Positions 1-11,125 of a DNA stretch of 64,000 nt are shown here, in pieces (within the stretch, counting starts at the first letter, position 1; every line of letters begins with the position of its first letter). This DNA comes from Rotaria sordida (lineage: Eukaryota; Rotifera; Eurotatoria; Philodinida; Philodinidae): positions 3,349 through 67,348 of the forward strand of contig CAJNOL010000362.1 in the NCBI GenBank assembly GCA_905250125.1, given 5' to 3'. The position numbers were made by a program, and so were the translations under genes. The notes beneath the pieces are model-generated. The model was not told the origin of the DNA, did no database searches, and saw only the letters and a list, made by a program, of their open reading frames with translations.

Positions 1-187
1 CCCACACCCACATTCACACACCCACACCCACACCCACATTCACACACCCACACCCACACCCACACCCACATTCACACACCCACACCCACACCCACACCCA
101 CACCCACACCCACACCCACACCCACATTCACACACCCACCCCACACCCACGCCCACCCACCTCACACCCACACCCACACCCACACCC
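1..187. repeat. Telomeric repeat tract (CCCACA)n, chromosome end
   Basis: The tract is built of CCCACA units with CATTCACACA and CCCACC variants, so the other strand is TGTGGG-type. TGTGGG is the telomere repeat known from bdelloid rotifers. The C-rich strand reads 5' to 3' from the first base inward, as expected at a left chromosome end. The variant units suggest the proximal, partly degenerate part of the telomere. Unique sequence begins near 188. Confidence 0.85.
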
Positions 188-385
188 TTCGCAAACTCTA
201 GTAACTTGACGTACTATCTAACTATTAAACTATGAATATTGATCGAATTTTACGTCTTCATACCTTTTATCCTAAAAAACTATTCTCAGTTGCGACGAAC
301 TTTCAAATCGGTGGCACTGTACCATTGTTTTCTATTGACTTAGTTTCATTCAAATATGAGTGTCAAACGTTTTCTTGAGAATCGA
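188..385. other. Subtelomeric spacer, no gene seen
   Basis: Low-complexity AT-rich DNA directly inside the telomere. I see no coding signal on either strand. Confidence 0.5.
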
Positions 386-478
386 AGGGTGTGGGGTGTG
401 GGTGTGAATGTGAATGTGGGTTATTCTTTTTCAATCACCCACACCCACACCCACGCTCAAGATTCACCCTCACCCTTT
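386..478. repeat. Telomere-like foldback pair
   Basis: A GGTGTGGGGTGTGGGTGTG run is followed, after a short T-rich spacer, by an ACCCACACCCACACCCAC run on the same strand. The two arms can pair as a hairpin of about 25 bp with a loop of about 18 bases. This is the first of a series within 11.2 kb of the telomere. Confidence 0.7.
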
Positions 479-1374
479 CAACGAGATAAAATTGAGAAGA
501 GAAAAAAGTGATAAGAAAAATGGTGATATCGCGCATGCAGATAAAGTTTAAAAAAGTAATGTGCTTTACCATTGAGATATGTGGCGAAGATAAAAGTAGC
601 ATAAAAGTACGAGAGGTGTTGGGTTACAGGAAATTTTTGATGTGGAGCATGTTTCGAAAGCAAACAAACAGTATCTGAAATTACTTGAATAGAATGTTTA
701 AAAACATGACTATTGGTTTTTGAGTTTTTATTTACCAAGAAAAATATTTCTGTTGGAAATAGTTTGAAAACTTCTAAATAAAAACAATTGTGAAAAAGAA
801 AAATGTATGTGAAATATATCAATCATAAGAAAAATCAGAAAACATTCTCTTATTAATTATTAAAATTATTCATTAAAATTCAATGTGATCTTGTTTACTT
901 TATAATTTAACATAAAGCATTTTGAACGTTCTATTGAATTTACTGTATAATACTGTGAACCAGAACATATAATACAGACTTCTTCACTATGTAGTTTAAG
1001 TCCTCTATTTGGAACAAGCAATCATTCTTGATTATCAGTGAAACAACTTTCATTAATGAAGATAGTTGTTGGCAAGGTTTACTCTCGATAACACATGATA
1101 GTAAAGTCTTATAAAAAAAACAGATTTCACGATAAGAGATCCACAGACAATAGAAAAGATATTTATTCATGATATATTCTCTGTTTAATTTATTTGATAC
1201 ATAAGGTGACTGATAAGAACGATTTTGAATAGTTTTACTAAATCATATATTTCTTTGATTTTAATGCATCTATATTTTTAATAAATCAATCGTACAAAAA
1301 AGAAAAAGAAAATAATAATTAAAATCTATGCCAAACGTATGCAAAAAAAGAAAAATTTCAAAAATATAGTTAGA
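479..1374. other. AT-rich spacer, no supported gene
   Basis: Open frames of 60-115 codons occur on the minus strand, but they are Phe/Tyr/Leu/Ile-rich translations of AT-rich DNA with no recognisable motif. I see no promoter, RNA gene or repeat here. Confidence 0.5.
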
Positions 1375-1558
1375 TCATGTTTTGAAGTATTCATCAGAAT
1401 TGAATGTAATTTTGCTTGGTTTATAAACTAGATTAGCATTATCAATCGTATTACACCCTTTTAATTGACAAACAAGAGCAGCAATATCCAAATCTTCTGT
1501 ACGGTTACTTAAGATAAAAGTTTTGAAACGTTCAGCAAAATTTTCACGGAGCTGCGGG
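1375..1558 (-). pseudogene. C-terminal gene fragment cut off by telomere-like repeat
   Basis: On the minus strand about 61 sense codons run without a stop to a TGA at 1377-1375. The composition looks coding: it is rich in Asp, Glu, Asn and Lys, contains LRENFAERFKTF and LDIAALVCQLKGC, and does not look like translated AT noise. The frame enters directly from the telomere-like repeat at 1557-1582, with no start codon or splice acceptor. The 5' part of the gene is therefore missing exactly at the repeat junction. I do not recognise the family. It could be the last exon of a lost gene or of a transposon protein. Confidence 0.5.
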
Positions 1559-1612
1559 GTGTGAGGTGTGGGTGTCTATTCTTCATTTAAATAACATCCA
1601 CCCTCTCTTCTT
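1557..1612. repeat. Interstitial telomere-like patch
   Basis: GGGTGTGAGGTGTGGGTGT at the left, then a T-rich spacer and CATCCACCC at the right, form an imperfect foldback pair. It abuts the truncated coding fragment on its left side. Confidence 0.6.
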
Positions 1613-2098
1613 GATTAGAGATCCTTGGAGATCATACATTGTGATCATAATTGTAAAGTCGATGTCTTATTAATCATGCGCTCTTCTATCTGATAAAAAA
1701 GAAGGACTGTATATTATTGACAAGGTTTCGTTTGTCACTGTTAGTTTGTAACAACATATAGTTGCGTGTTTTTTCTCGTTCTCTTGCTTTTCTGCGTCAT
1801 TTTTATTAGTCATATTATTTTACTTCGTTGTGCAATTCTTGCCTTATTCAAGACATGACTTCGATAAGATTCTTATTTAAATGACGCTTGAGTTTAGTAC
1901 ATGTTTTTTCTAAGCAAAAACAACGCGCTTTCATCGTACGACATACAATAAATATCTATACTATGCATAATTGATTTTCTTTTGAAATAGACACAATGAC
2001 TGATATATGCACAAAGGTAATGATGGGTATCTGTCTTTTTTTTATAGGTTTTCTAGTATCTTATCTGAACGCAAGAAAACATTAAAAAATCATATAGT

Positions 2099-2944
2099 AT
2101 GGCATGTACAAATTCTGCTAACAATCGTATTGTGTCAATTGATGTTGAATGTATGGCAACAGGTTTTACACATGAAGATCGAGCTCCATGCAGTGTTGCT
2201 TTAGTCGACAGTCAGTGTCAAATTATTTTTAGCTCTCTCATCAAACCCAAGGATGAAATTGTCAGTGATCTCTATCCACTGACAGGACTGCGAATAAAAG
2301 ATCTGGAACAGGCACCATCGTTCGACGAAGTACTCGAAAAAGTATTGTGTATTGTTTTCTAATAGAATAAAATTGACTTGCAATGTTTTGCGGCTTTCTC
2401 AGATCTATGCGCTACTTGATCCGACGACCATTATTGTTGGTCAAAAACCACAAGGTGATATCAAATGGCTCCAACTAGAGGAAGGTGTACACTACTCGTA
2501 TTTTATTGATCTCAGCGAATGGTTTAGAACGATAAATAGACAACAATATAGGTGTGTTCATGCAAAATTTGACTTGAAAGTAGAATAAATTAGTTGTGTA
2601 GATATTTCTCTCTAGCACACGAAGCCATGGTACTATTAAACATTGATCTCAATGCTCAAAATGGCCATTTAGCGACAGAAGATGCTCGAGCATCTATATT
2701 ACTCTATCTTCAATACAAAGTGAGTCTCTTTTTTTTCATTTATCATTTTCTTAGCGTTAACTATCATGTTCAATCGGTACAGGATAATGCGCGAGACTTG
2801 ATAGATGCCCGTCGTCGTCTGCTGGATACACGATCACGTACAACACCAGCAAAGGCCAATAATTACAAGTACGAGGGTGTTTGTTTATCTGCATATTCGG
2901 CGAATCTTTGCACATGTGGTCGTCCTATACGAGGAGATGATTGA
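2099..2944 (+). CDS. DEDDh-type 3'-5' exonuclease (RNase T/REXO-like), 4 exons
   Basis: Four exons join in frame: 2099-2341, 2403-2551, 2602-2719 and 2783-2944. All introns are GT-AG and 50-63 bases long, and the product is 223 residues. The exonuclease motifs are complete. Exo I is D15/E17 in IVSIDVECMATG, Exo II is D100 in GQKPQGD, and Exo III is H153 and D158 in HLATEDARASIL. The H-x4-D spacing marks the DEDDh class, whose members trim RNA or DNA 3' ends with two metal ions. The protein is nearly all catalytic domain. A short C-terminal tail carries CTCGRPIRG. The ATG at 2099 puts the first catalytic motif at the usual distance from the N-terminus. Substrate is unknown; REXO4- and ISG20-type enzymes are the nearest families I can name. 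This is the first whole gene, about 2 kb from the chromosome end. Confidence 0.85.
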
Positions 2945-3044
2945 TTAAGAAAAAAAGCATCGCTTGATGAAGTTAACAATATAAAACTGGTATGAAATGA
3001 GTTCAATGTAATTCATCATTCTAATTGGCGAAAAAAAAATCGTG

Positions 3045-3050
3045 AATAAA
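3045..3050 (+). terminator. Candidate poly(A) signal of the exonuclease gene
   Basis: An AATAAA hexamer lies about 100 bases after the stop codon at 2944, in an A-rich stretch. Confidence 0.4.
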
Positions 3051-3460
3051 ACTCATTTCCTTCAATCAATTAAGTGCACAAGTTTGCTGATGCTTTTCTA
3101 GCTATGACAGATGTATACCATCGTTAAGTGAATCGACATATAAGTCGGAATTGTGTCATATCTTCTTGAACATGCAAACGTTTCTCGTAATCACTAATGT
3201 CATATTAGTTTATGAAAGAGTTTTGGCATTTTTTCTTATATTAACCGAGAGCAATTGAGTGATTTTTTTCGTTTCCATTTTTCACCAATGTCAGACATAA
3301 AACAATTGAATTATCAACGATCAATAAGATCCTAATTAAACCTTGTATTGAAAAGTGAACATAGGCATTCACATGTATTTAAAGGAAGCGCATCGAGTGC
3401 TAGTTCCATAAGTTAGCGTTCGAAAATCAATACGCTACAAGATCAATGTTCAGTTGTCGT

Positions 3461-3518
3461 AGGGTGTGGGTGTGCATGTAGATACATGGAATACCCACAA
3501 TGACAGCCACACCCACAC
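3461..3518. repeat. Telomere-like foldback pair
   Basis: GGGTGTGGGTGTGC is followed about 30 bases later by GCCACACCCACACT, so the arms are inverted telomere-like sequence. Confidence 0.65.
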
Positions 3519-5469
3519 TGTAACCACGAATTTCATAATTTTCTTTAAAAAAAAATAGAACATCATATATGAGATTATAGATAGGCACACCAAATGCCAA
3601 AATAAAAGACAATCAGCATCAGCATGAAAACTTTGAAATCATGTACCTTAATTGAAAACAAGAGAATATCGTAGAGATGCAGAATTTGCCGTAAAAAATG
3701 AAAAATCCTTCTTTATTTGAGTACCGTTATTCATAGCAAAATGCTGTACAAAGCAAGTTACTTGACATACAGCAGGACTCGGTGAATCAAGTCATTTCTC
3801 GAGTCGAGTCAAGCTATTTTTACTACTTATTTCGTGTTCTGTTCATGCTTATCAAGAATATCAATCACAAATTTTTTCATTACAAAAGATTCAGGTCCTA
3901 GTTTTTCTGCACAAAAATCAAAATAGATTACACATAAAATAAAATGAGACGACTAGAACAGACTAATCAACAAAATAGGAACAGGTAAAATCAAGTCTCT
4001 TTTATACAGCGTCACACTATAGTAAAAAGATATAATATTATAGTAAACAAAAACCAAACCTTAAACCTGTTTCGAAGCAAAAATTATTTATTACAATTTA
4101 AATCAAATGCCTTACCTTATTGCATTTTAAAGATGTAAAAATGGAAATATTAGTATCTGTAAAACTTGAAAAATTCGATCTCATTGAATTCTATTGTGAG
4201 AAAATAATTATTCATCTGGTGTTTCTATGGCAGAAGTACACATAACTTTTCTAGGAAGCTTATTAAGAGATCGATATTAAGTTTTTTTTTCAAAGTAAAG
4301 GGATGAGTGTGGATAAAAACAAGATGATATGCCCACGCGTACACTCCTTGCTGAGAAGTTAATAATATGAAATGAATAATGGAAAAATTTGATCATCAAA
4401 TTTTGATCATTAAAATACTTTTACACAACAATTATATTATAGTGTAGTAAAGAATATGATGAGTGATCCATTGTGAAGTTTTCGTTTATTTCATTATATA
4501 CATATATACAGGCATTCAAGGTGAGACGAAATAAAAAAGTAAGAAAAAAGCACACATATTCGACACTACGCATACGCTATCATTCACGAGCATATGAATA
4601 TGTAGATCGACAGAAATCTCTTGAAACAATTAGTCAGATACGGTTTATTCAGTTAGAACGAAAGTTATAAATGAGTAAGAATTTGACTCTATAAAGTAAG
4701 GTTTCTTTATATAAGCGCAAATGAAAATTTTCTTAAATAAATGACTCAGGATGACTCGGCCTCGCCCAGCCCTGCCCACACCTACACTCATATCATCTGA
4801 AAATGGTTTTTATCCTCTAATAAAACTTTTCGAGTTATATTTGAAACATGCATAGTTGTGTTGAAAGAAGCTTATGGGCGAATCGACGCCAAAATTACTT
4901 TGTGCTAGAATTTATCCAATCGGAGAAAAAAAAGCAGTATTTTCGGTTTTTTTCGCTTATTATCAGATATATCGAAAAACTTGTGAAAGTATGTTTGAAA
5001 AAAGTTTCTGAACGGATTGACCCTAAAAATGATCAAATCTGTATCTATAATATCCTACATCAAAACTTAAAGGCTTTCGCATTGCTAGTTACACCTTCGT
5101 ATATATGATCGAATACAGTTGTTCGATCGTTTTGTACACATATATTATTCTAAAAAATATTCGATTATAAAAAACCACTATACATAATACACCACATAAA
5201 CGACCTATCTGATAGTTTTAGATAGTGGAAACAAATGTAGTGTCACACACTCTCGAAAGCCTCATCTCAATGTCATTTTTGATCAATTTTCGCTGATTCC
5301 CTCCTCTCTCTCTCTCTCTCTATTGTTTGGCATAAGTCCTAAATATTCATTTAGATATTCAAGTTTATTTTTGAAAACAAAGGTGCACATTTGTTTTCAT
5401 ACTGTCTAATGAATATAAAATCTTCGGTTAAGTCATGTATTGTCTGTGAAATATTCATGGAATGGATGT
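3519..5469. other. Spacer without a supported gene
   Basis: About 2 kb of AT-rich DNA. Two short plus-strand open frames (4473-4670, 4848-5108) lack motifs and good start context. A degenerate telomere-like patch (GCCCACACCTACACTC) lies near 4775 and a CT dinucleotide run near 5303-5322. Confidence 0.5.
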
Positions 5470-6360
5470 TCATAATGTCTTCGCTTTCTTTTTTTCCATT
5501 GTCTTTGTACTCAAATGTAGTTTCAAAACAATTTTACAAGCAGATAGTAGCCTGTGTATGAACGACGGTAAGAGTGACCAAGAGGCGAATCGATACAAAG
5601 TCGGATGACAATAATTAGATAGTGATGGATCATAAAATTGAACTTTGTTCCGTACACTAAATATGCTGATGAATCCAGAGATGAACCATCCAATGAGAAA
5701 GACATCCAGACCGAAACTAACGACAGGATAAATACGACTAAACCAAAGAGAACCCGTGGGAGTATTCTCGGAATTCGAAGTGTCTGATCGACCTATGGAA
5801 CGAATTTTGATACTTATGCGTATAATACGTATACCAGTCCTCACAAGACCTACAGCACCTGCAACCACCATATAATGGGGAATTCGTGGATTAACTGGGC
5901 ACTCATCAACATGACGCCACCCGATAGCCAACTTAAGAGCTAAAAATAACAAATGACTTCGGCAATACAGTGGAAAATACGTCCAAAAATTAACCAAGAC
6001 CTTCAAGTCGAAAGATGAAAATGAAAAAGAATGTTTTTATCTATCATGTGAACGATTTTTAGTGGCTGATCAAACAGCTAGTGATAGATGCAATGAAAAA
6101 CAAGAGACATAAGATCATTACTTACTCGGTACTACCACTGGAAAAGAAAAAGCGCACAAGCCGATGCCCAATACGCAGATATCAGCGATAGTGTTAGCTT
6201 TCTGATTAACAGCAGAATCCTGCTGCTTCGTCTCCAATATCGGCGTTATGTTTGAGGATTCGGCCATTTCCTCTATATTGATGGGAATAGTCATCATTTC
6301 GCCGAGAGTATCTTCATTCTCTACTAGTTTTTCCAATTCATCTTCAACCCTATCATTCAT
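5470..6360 (-). CDS. TMEM272-like multi-pass membrane protein, 2 exons
   Basis: Exon 1 (6360-6126) and exon 2 (5939-5470) join across a GTAAGT...TTTTTAG intron to encode 234 residues. The first about 60 residues are acidic and soluble. The rest holds hydrophobic helices near residues 60-85, 95-115 and 145-170. Family features seen are DECPVNPRIPHYMVVAGAVGL after the first helix and SNYCHPTLYRFASW near the end. These match the CP..P.IP.Y...G and YC...LY.FA.W patterns of the poorly characterised animal TMEM272 family. The start at 6360 is preferred over an in-frame ATG at 6378 because an acceptor-like TTGCAG lies between them, suggesting a 5'UTR intron. Function is unknown; the location is inferred to be the membrane. 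The last about 25 residues are Lys-rich and fit the family poorly. Confidence 0.65.
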
Positions 6361-6891
6361 GGTTTTATTTATCTGCAATGAATAATTTTATGCTCGAATT
6401 CAATAGCATACACTTTATTCAATGTAGAAAATGCTCTGCTAGCAATAAGCAACAGTAGCGCTGAAACAAATTTTCTATCCTGTTTTATACTCACCAAGCA
6501 TCGACTTATTTTTCTCGCCCTCATTCAATTCGTTTCATGCCATCAACTCCATACATTTTACTTACTATTTGAAATGCGAGGCGACTCTCTCACTCTATTC
6601 ATCACACTTTCCATTTTTTCTTTGACTCGAGGCGTTGAGTTGTTTATACATCGCTAATGACTATGCACACCGATTTCAATTGATCGACAGGTAATAGCTT
6701 GCCAACGGTTGTTGATACACGTTTGTTGCATGCTGTCAGTACTAAATTTTGCTATCAATGCGCTCACAGAAGAGTGTTGAGAGTGGAGCGATCGGATGTG
6801 AATGAAAATGTCACGACGAAAAGAAGATGATTGCGCTCATTTTCACCAACGCAAACATTCTAGTTCTCGCTCGTTTTTGCATTACATATGT

Positions 6892-6934
6892 GAGAGTGTG
6901 GGTGTAGGTCTTCTCTTTTTCCACACCCACATAC
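6892..6934. repeat. Telomere-like foldback pair
   Basis: GTGTGGGTGTAGG, a T-rich loop of about 12 bases, then CCACACCCACAT. It lies immediately before the piggyBac remnant. Confidence 0.7.
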
Positions 6935-6943
6935 TTAAATTAC

Positions 6944-7223
6944 ATGATTTCAATGATGAAGTCTCTCTGTTCTAGTACTGAACGAATAAATCGTGAAAGA
7001 CCTGATGCTGAAACGAAGTCTAAAGCGGCATCATCACAATCTGTTCTTCATTTTACCAATGAAATACATTTGCCTATGAAAGACACACGAAGAAGATGTA
7101 TTTACTGTAGCATGAAAGGAAGTACGAATTAGATTCAACGTCGAATGCATGACTTGCAAATTAGCATTCTGTTTAAAAGAAGAGAAATATTGTTTTTTTG
7201 ATTATCATAAGATTTTTATGTAA
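6944..7223 (+). pseudogene. piggyBac transposase C-terminal Cys-rich remnant, frameshifted
   Basis: The first frame reads LHFTNEIHLPMKDTRRRCIYCSMKG and then hits a TAG at 7130-7132. In the next frame, from 7140, ECMTCKLAFCLKEEKYCFFDYH continues to a TAA at 7221-7223. Together they give the CxxC ... CxxC ... C ... H arrangement of the zinc-binding domain that ends piggyBac transposases. It differs in sequence from the copy at 15.2-17.0 kb. The N-terminal and catalytic parts are absent; the remnant begins next to a telomere-like foldback. It is a dead fragment. Confidence 0.55.
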
Positions 7224-7791
7224 TCATTTTGAACTAAATAAAATAAAACAAAATGACAAAGGAGCCACTTTTTGACTTAAAAAAATTCTGTCCTCAAAAG
7301 TTAAACGCGTCACTGTAGCTGTAACTATAAATCACACTTACGAGGGAACTGCCCGGAGTGATTAACCACTTTTGAGCTCATACTTTGAGCATATAGAGGG
7401 GATCTCTAGACTAGCACAATCCTAGAAGGATTCGTGCCGTTGACCTTCTGTCCTAATATATTGAATTTTCAAGTAATATGGCAATATAGCCATTTTGATC
7501 TATACCCCAACTATCTCGTAAACGAAAGTATAATCAGAGCTGAATGTCTTATGATAAATTAATCACATTATCAGCAAATCATTCTGAAATTTTCAGATTG
7601 AGCATGAATGTGAATAGATGTGAGTGCAGTGAGGACCCACGACCACACCCAATTCAATAAAGGATTTTAGAGGCATATTTGTAATCTTTCAAGAAGTAAA
7701 GATAGTTCAAAACAAATGCTATTGATAGTTTATACTAAATCGTGACTGGTATATTCATACGTAGAATTCGATATTCTTTTGGAATGATGTT
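7224..7791. other. Spacer, no gene seen
   Basis: AT-rich DNA downstream of the P450 gene, with a weak telomere-like patch (GTGAGTGCAGTGAGGACCCACGACCACACCC) at about 7620-7650. I see no coding region or RNA gene. Confidence 0.45.
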
Positions 7792-9327
7792 CTATGATCG
7801 TTTCGTTACTCTAGCTTTTAACCCATACTTAGGTCTCATCGTAATAGTAATCTGAGGTACGATTGTTTGACCAGGCTCGATTGAAAAATTACATCGTTGT
7901 ACGAACATAGCCAACATAACTTTGGCTTCGAGCAAGGCAAAATTTTGTCCAATACAATTACGTGAACCAGCAGCGAAGGGTAAATAGCAGAAAGGATGAG
8001 TAAGTTTCGGTTTGAGACCGGTCATCGGATTACGCATCCATCGCATATAATCAAATTCAAGTGGCCGAGGCCAGAAGTCAGCACGTCGATGGAGCATGTA
8101 AGTCATAATTGCAATGGTTGTGCCGACAGGAATACGCACTTGATGGTGACCGTCACTACCGATGGTGTGCTCTCGAATACATTTTCGTACAAACCAGGGC
8201 ACTGGCGGATAAAGACGAAGTGTTTCCTGTAAAATAGCTTCGCATACTTGTAAATCATTCATGTGTTCATAACTGGGTATCATTCCATTCGGCAATACCT
8301 GATCAACTTCTTCACAGCAGGCACGTAATACAGACTCGTTTGTCATCAAAACATACATGGCCCATGTCATAAGGTTAGCGGTTGTTTCATGACCCGCTAC
8401 CACAAAAGTCAACGCCTCGTCTTTCACTTCCTGATCACTAAATGGTTGTCCTTCATCATCCACAGCTGAGAGAAGTAGATCGAGGAGGTCAGCGCCGGCA
8501 CACAAACTAGCAGATCGACCTTTTCGTCGATCAGCAATGATTTGTTCAACGAAATTGGACACTCTTCGAGAATTTTCATCCAAAAGTTGTTTGCGCCAGA
8601 AAGGCAATCGTGCTAGTAGAGGAACTTGACTGATCATGCGCATTGTTCTATATCTAATTATCTCTAAAATATCCGAGATTGATTGGTATATAATCTCATT
8701 AGCATTAGGCATAGTTTCTAGACCCGTGCCGAAAGCACTCGAAATGATAATTTCCAGTGTTAATGAGCTAAACTCCTTCTGAAAATCAATGAATTTTTCG
8801 TCGGATGACATTAGCAATCGATCAATTGCTTTAGATGTTTGATCAGCCATGATGGACACCATCGATTTTAGATTCGTAAAATGAAAAGCAGGATTGAGCA
8901 TTTTTCGAGCTCGCTCATGATCTAATCCTTCTCTGACTAAAAGATTGCGTGTGCCAGTTAATGATTCGAAGACGGTAAGAAATAGAGTTGGTTTAAAATA
9001 ATCTTGTGCATGTGCTCGGCCAAGAACATCCGAAAGCATGTCAGGTTCACTGAGCATTATTCGTACTAGAGGACCCATAGAAAACATAAAATAATTTCCA
9101 TGTTTCTGGAATAGTTCACTCAGATAGTCAACAAGTTCATCGTTTTCTCGAGCACGTCTCATTCGTGAAAGTTGACCGATAATTGGGATAAACGGTTCAC
9201 CCGGAATACCTTGACTACGAAGTTCATCGTATATTTTCTTCTCTGGACGAATTATATTCCAATAGATGATGAAGAAAATAGAAATAGCAAGCGTTACAAA
9301 TGCGTAAATAATTATTAGCATTATCAT
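7792..9327 (-). CDS. Cytochrome P450, microsomal type, single exon
   Basis: An uninterrupted 511-residue protein, normal length for a eukaryotic microsomal P450. Residues 1-24 form a hydrophobic membrane anchor, so the enzyme should sit on the ER facing the cytosol. Conserved sites are the I-helix oxygen-binding motif AGHETT (311-316), the K-helix ExxR (E368-R371, in ETLRLYPP) and the heme loop FAAGSRNCIG with the axial Cys458. All are intact, so the enzyme should be active as a monooxygenase with a P450 reductase. The pattern (HERARKMLNPAFHFTNLK, RPKYGL near the end) suggests a CYP4/CYP72-like clan, but I cannot fix the family or substrate. Lack of introns contrasts with the intron-rich genes inward. 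Retroposition, acquired origin or a lineage-specific expansion are all possible. Confidence 0.93.
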   Translation of the reverse strand: MIMLIIIYAFVTLAISIFFIIYWNIIRPEKKIYDELRSQGIPGEPFIPIIGQLSRMRRARENDELVDYLSELFQKHGNYFMFSMGPLVRIMLSEPDMLSDVLGRAHAQDYFKPTLFLTVFESLTGTRNLLVREGLDHERARKMLNPAFHFTNLKSMVSIMADQTSKAIDRLLMSSDEKFIDFQKEFSSLTLEIIISSAFGTGLETMPNANEIIYQSISDILEIIRYRTMRMISQVPLLARLPFWRKQLLDENSRRVSNFVEQIIADRRKGRSASLCAGADLLDLLLSAVDDEGQPFSDQEVKDEALTFVVAGHETTANLMTWAMYVLMTNESVLRACCEEVDQVLPNGMIPSYEHMNDLQVCEAILQETLRLYPPVPWFVRKCIREHTIGSDGHHQVRIPVGTTIAIMTYMLHRRADFWPRPLEFDYMRWMRNPMTGLKPKLTHPFCYLPFAAGSRNCIGQNFALLEAKVMLAMFVQRCNFSIEPGQTIVPQITITMRPKYGLKARVTKRS

Positions 9328-9610
9328 CGACTACGGTGCAGTGTACTACAGTATTGTTATGTGTCGAAGAAAGAAAGTCAAAAAAATGTGACTGCATGTT
9401 AATTCTTATCTGTTCTTGACGCAGAACAATACAAGAGAAGGTCTTTTGATAGTGAAAGAAAAAAAATATGACCTTGCTTTTGTGGGCACGTGAATGGCTT
9501 GATAACAAAGTAGTAACATATGCTGCATTTGCTTTTTTGATGAAATAGTGTAGTCACATGGTCACTATTCTAGTTAAACGAGAACAATTGCACAATCTAG
9601 TGAGCACTTG
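9328..9610. other. P450 upstream region
   Basis: About 280 bases upstream of the P450 start codon, presumably holding its promoter. I see no distinct element. Confidence 0.35.
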
Positions 9611-9656
9611 AGGATGTGGGTGTGAGTCTTCTGTTCAAACATTTACTCACACTCAT
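9611..9656. repeat. Telomere-like foldback pair
   Basis: GATGTGGGTGTGAGT, a 17-base loop, then ACTCACACTCATC: a 13-15 bp stem. The loop begins CTTCTGTTCAA, resembling the loops of the other pairs. Confidence 0.7.
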
Positions 9657-10094
9657 CTTCCCATTCACAATAACCCATATCCAGATCCTCAAGATGTCAA
9701 AAGTCATGAAAAATCTAGACAAAAAAGAAGTGTCAGTAAAATATATTGTTGATTGTGCAAAGTCAGACTTCAGGCTATTGTACTATGCGCCTATTTAAAT
9801 TTCTATTGTTCTGACGAAAATCGATTATTTTCGAGTGAGAAGAAGGAGGATTTCATTGATTTGGAGATGTTTGTTTTCACTTTCTTTCATTTTCGATCGG
9901 TTACACATTTCTTGATTCAACTGTCAAAGACTAGCTGCTTCATCGATGTCCAACTAGGAAAAATTCACTGCTTTTGATATCTCCTTTATATCTATGACTC
10001 AAAATCTCTATATTTATGATTCCATTACTAAGAAGATGGTATTGTAAGTAGCAAATTGTCATAAAACTCTATATGTCATTATAGAGAATTATCA
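9657..10094. other. Spacer, no supported gene
   Basis: Two short plus-strand open frames overlap here, but neither shows a motif. Confidence 0.4.
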
Positions 10095-10096
10095 TA

Positions 10097-10812
10097 CTTA
10101 GGGCATACCAAAAGTCTTTACGTTCCTATATCAATTTCTTATAGAATGCTTGAAGAAATTTTCTTTTCGTATAGACTGATAGTAAAAATCAAGCTCTACA
10201 TTTCTACACTATTTGATCATTATTCATCTAATGTCATAATAATCAAATTTCGATGAGAACTATTTTTGTGTGAACTTGACTAACGAGTGAGACAGATTAA
10301 ATATTTCCATCGCTTAATACGTTGTGTTAAAAAACAATATACACCACAAGATGCAGCGTGAAAAGCTGTACAGTCTGCAAAGTAAAGCTTATTTTAACTG
10401 TTTACTTCTTGTTTTCAAAAAAAAAGTAAAATCCTGTGAGACCAATTTTTGCTGCCTCGAAAAAATCATTTTTTCTATATGAAGAGAACTTCCTTTCTTC
10501 TTATTTCATATATAAAATAAACTGTTCTTTATAAATTGTAGAACTTTTCACGCTGCATCTTGTAGTATATTTTGTTTTTTAATACAACGTATCAGGTGAT
10601 GGAAATATTTTATCTGTCTCACCCGTTAGTCAAGTACACACAAAAATAGTTTTCATCGAAATTTTATTATTATGATATTAGATGAATAATGATCAAATAG
10701 TGTAGAAATGTAGAGCTTGGTTTTTACTATCAGTCTATATAAAAAGAAAATTTCTTCAAGCATTCTATCAGAAATTGATATAGGACCGTGAAGACTTTTG
10801 GTATGCCCTAAG
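10097..10812. mobile_element. Palindromic TA-flanked element (mariner-type MITE), 716 bp
   Basis: The ends CTTAGGGCATACCAAAAGTC and GACTTTTGGTATGCCCTAAG are inverted copies, each flanked by TA (10095-10096, 10813-10814), the target duplication of Tc1/mariner elements. The inverted arms continue inward for about 270-300 bases at high identity, with the remaining about 120-170 bases as a loop. It encodes nothing recognisable. Both arms contain GCTGCATCTTGT.GTATATT-like sequence, shared with elements at 17.7 and 47.6 kb. Confidence 0.85.
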
Positions 10813-11125
10813 TATATGTCGAACTTGAAAGTTGAATTCAATCCACGTTTTAAGTTTCACGTTTTAATGCAACTTTCAGACTCTCTCCACAAGTCTCTTG
10901 ATGTAGGTGCCACGAAAACACATGTACACGCTTTCTATAAGAAGGAGTCTGTCACAGAAAACCATTCACAGATTTCAGGTGGACTTTGTAATAGATGTAA
11001 TGTTAGTCAAGTTCGAATGAGGACAGAATGTGATTAAAATTTTTGTAAAATTTTTACAGCTCTTAAGAGTATGAGAAAAGCATTGAGATATGACATGTAG
11101 ATAATTCAAAATTGAAACTAGAACT

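Noticed and set aside
478..822. 114-codon minus-strand open frame
   Set aside because: Phe/Tyr/His-rich translation of AT-rich DNA with no motif and no splice context.
3427..3612. 61-codon minus-strand frame
   Set aside because: It runs through a telomere-like foldback and has no motif.
7371..7445. Possible tRNA-like or structured RNA near CTAGCACAATCCTAGAAGGATTCGTGCC
   Set aside because: Only a short hairpin; no A/B box pair or cloverleaf could be drawn.
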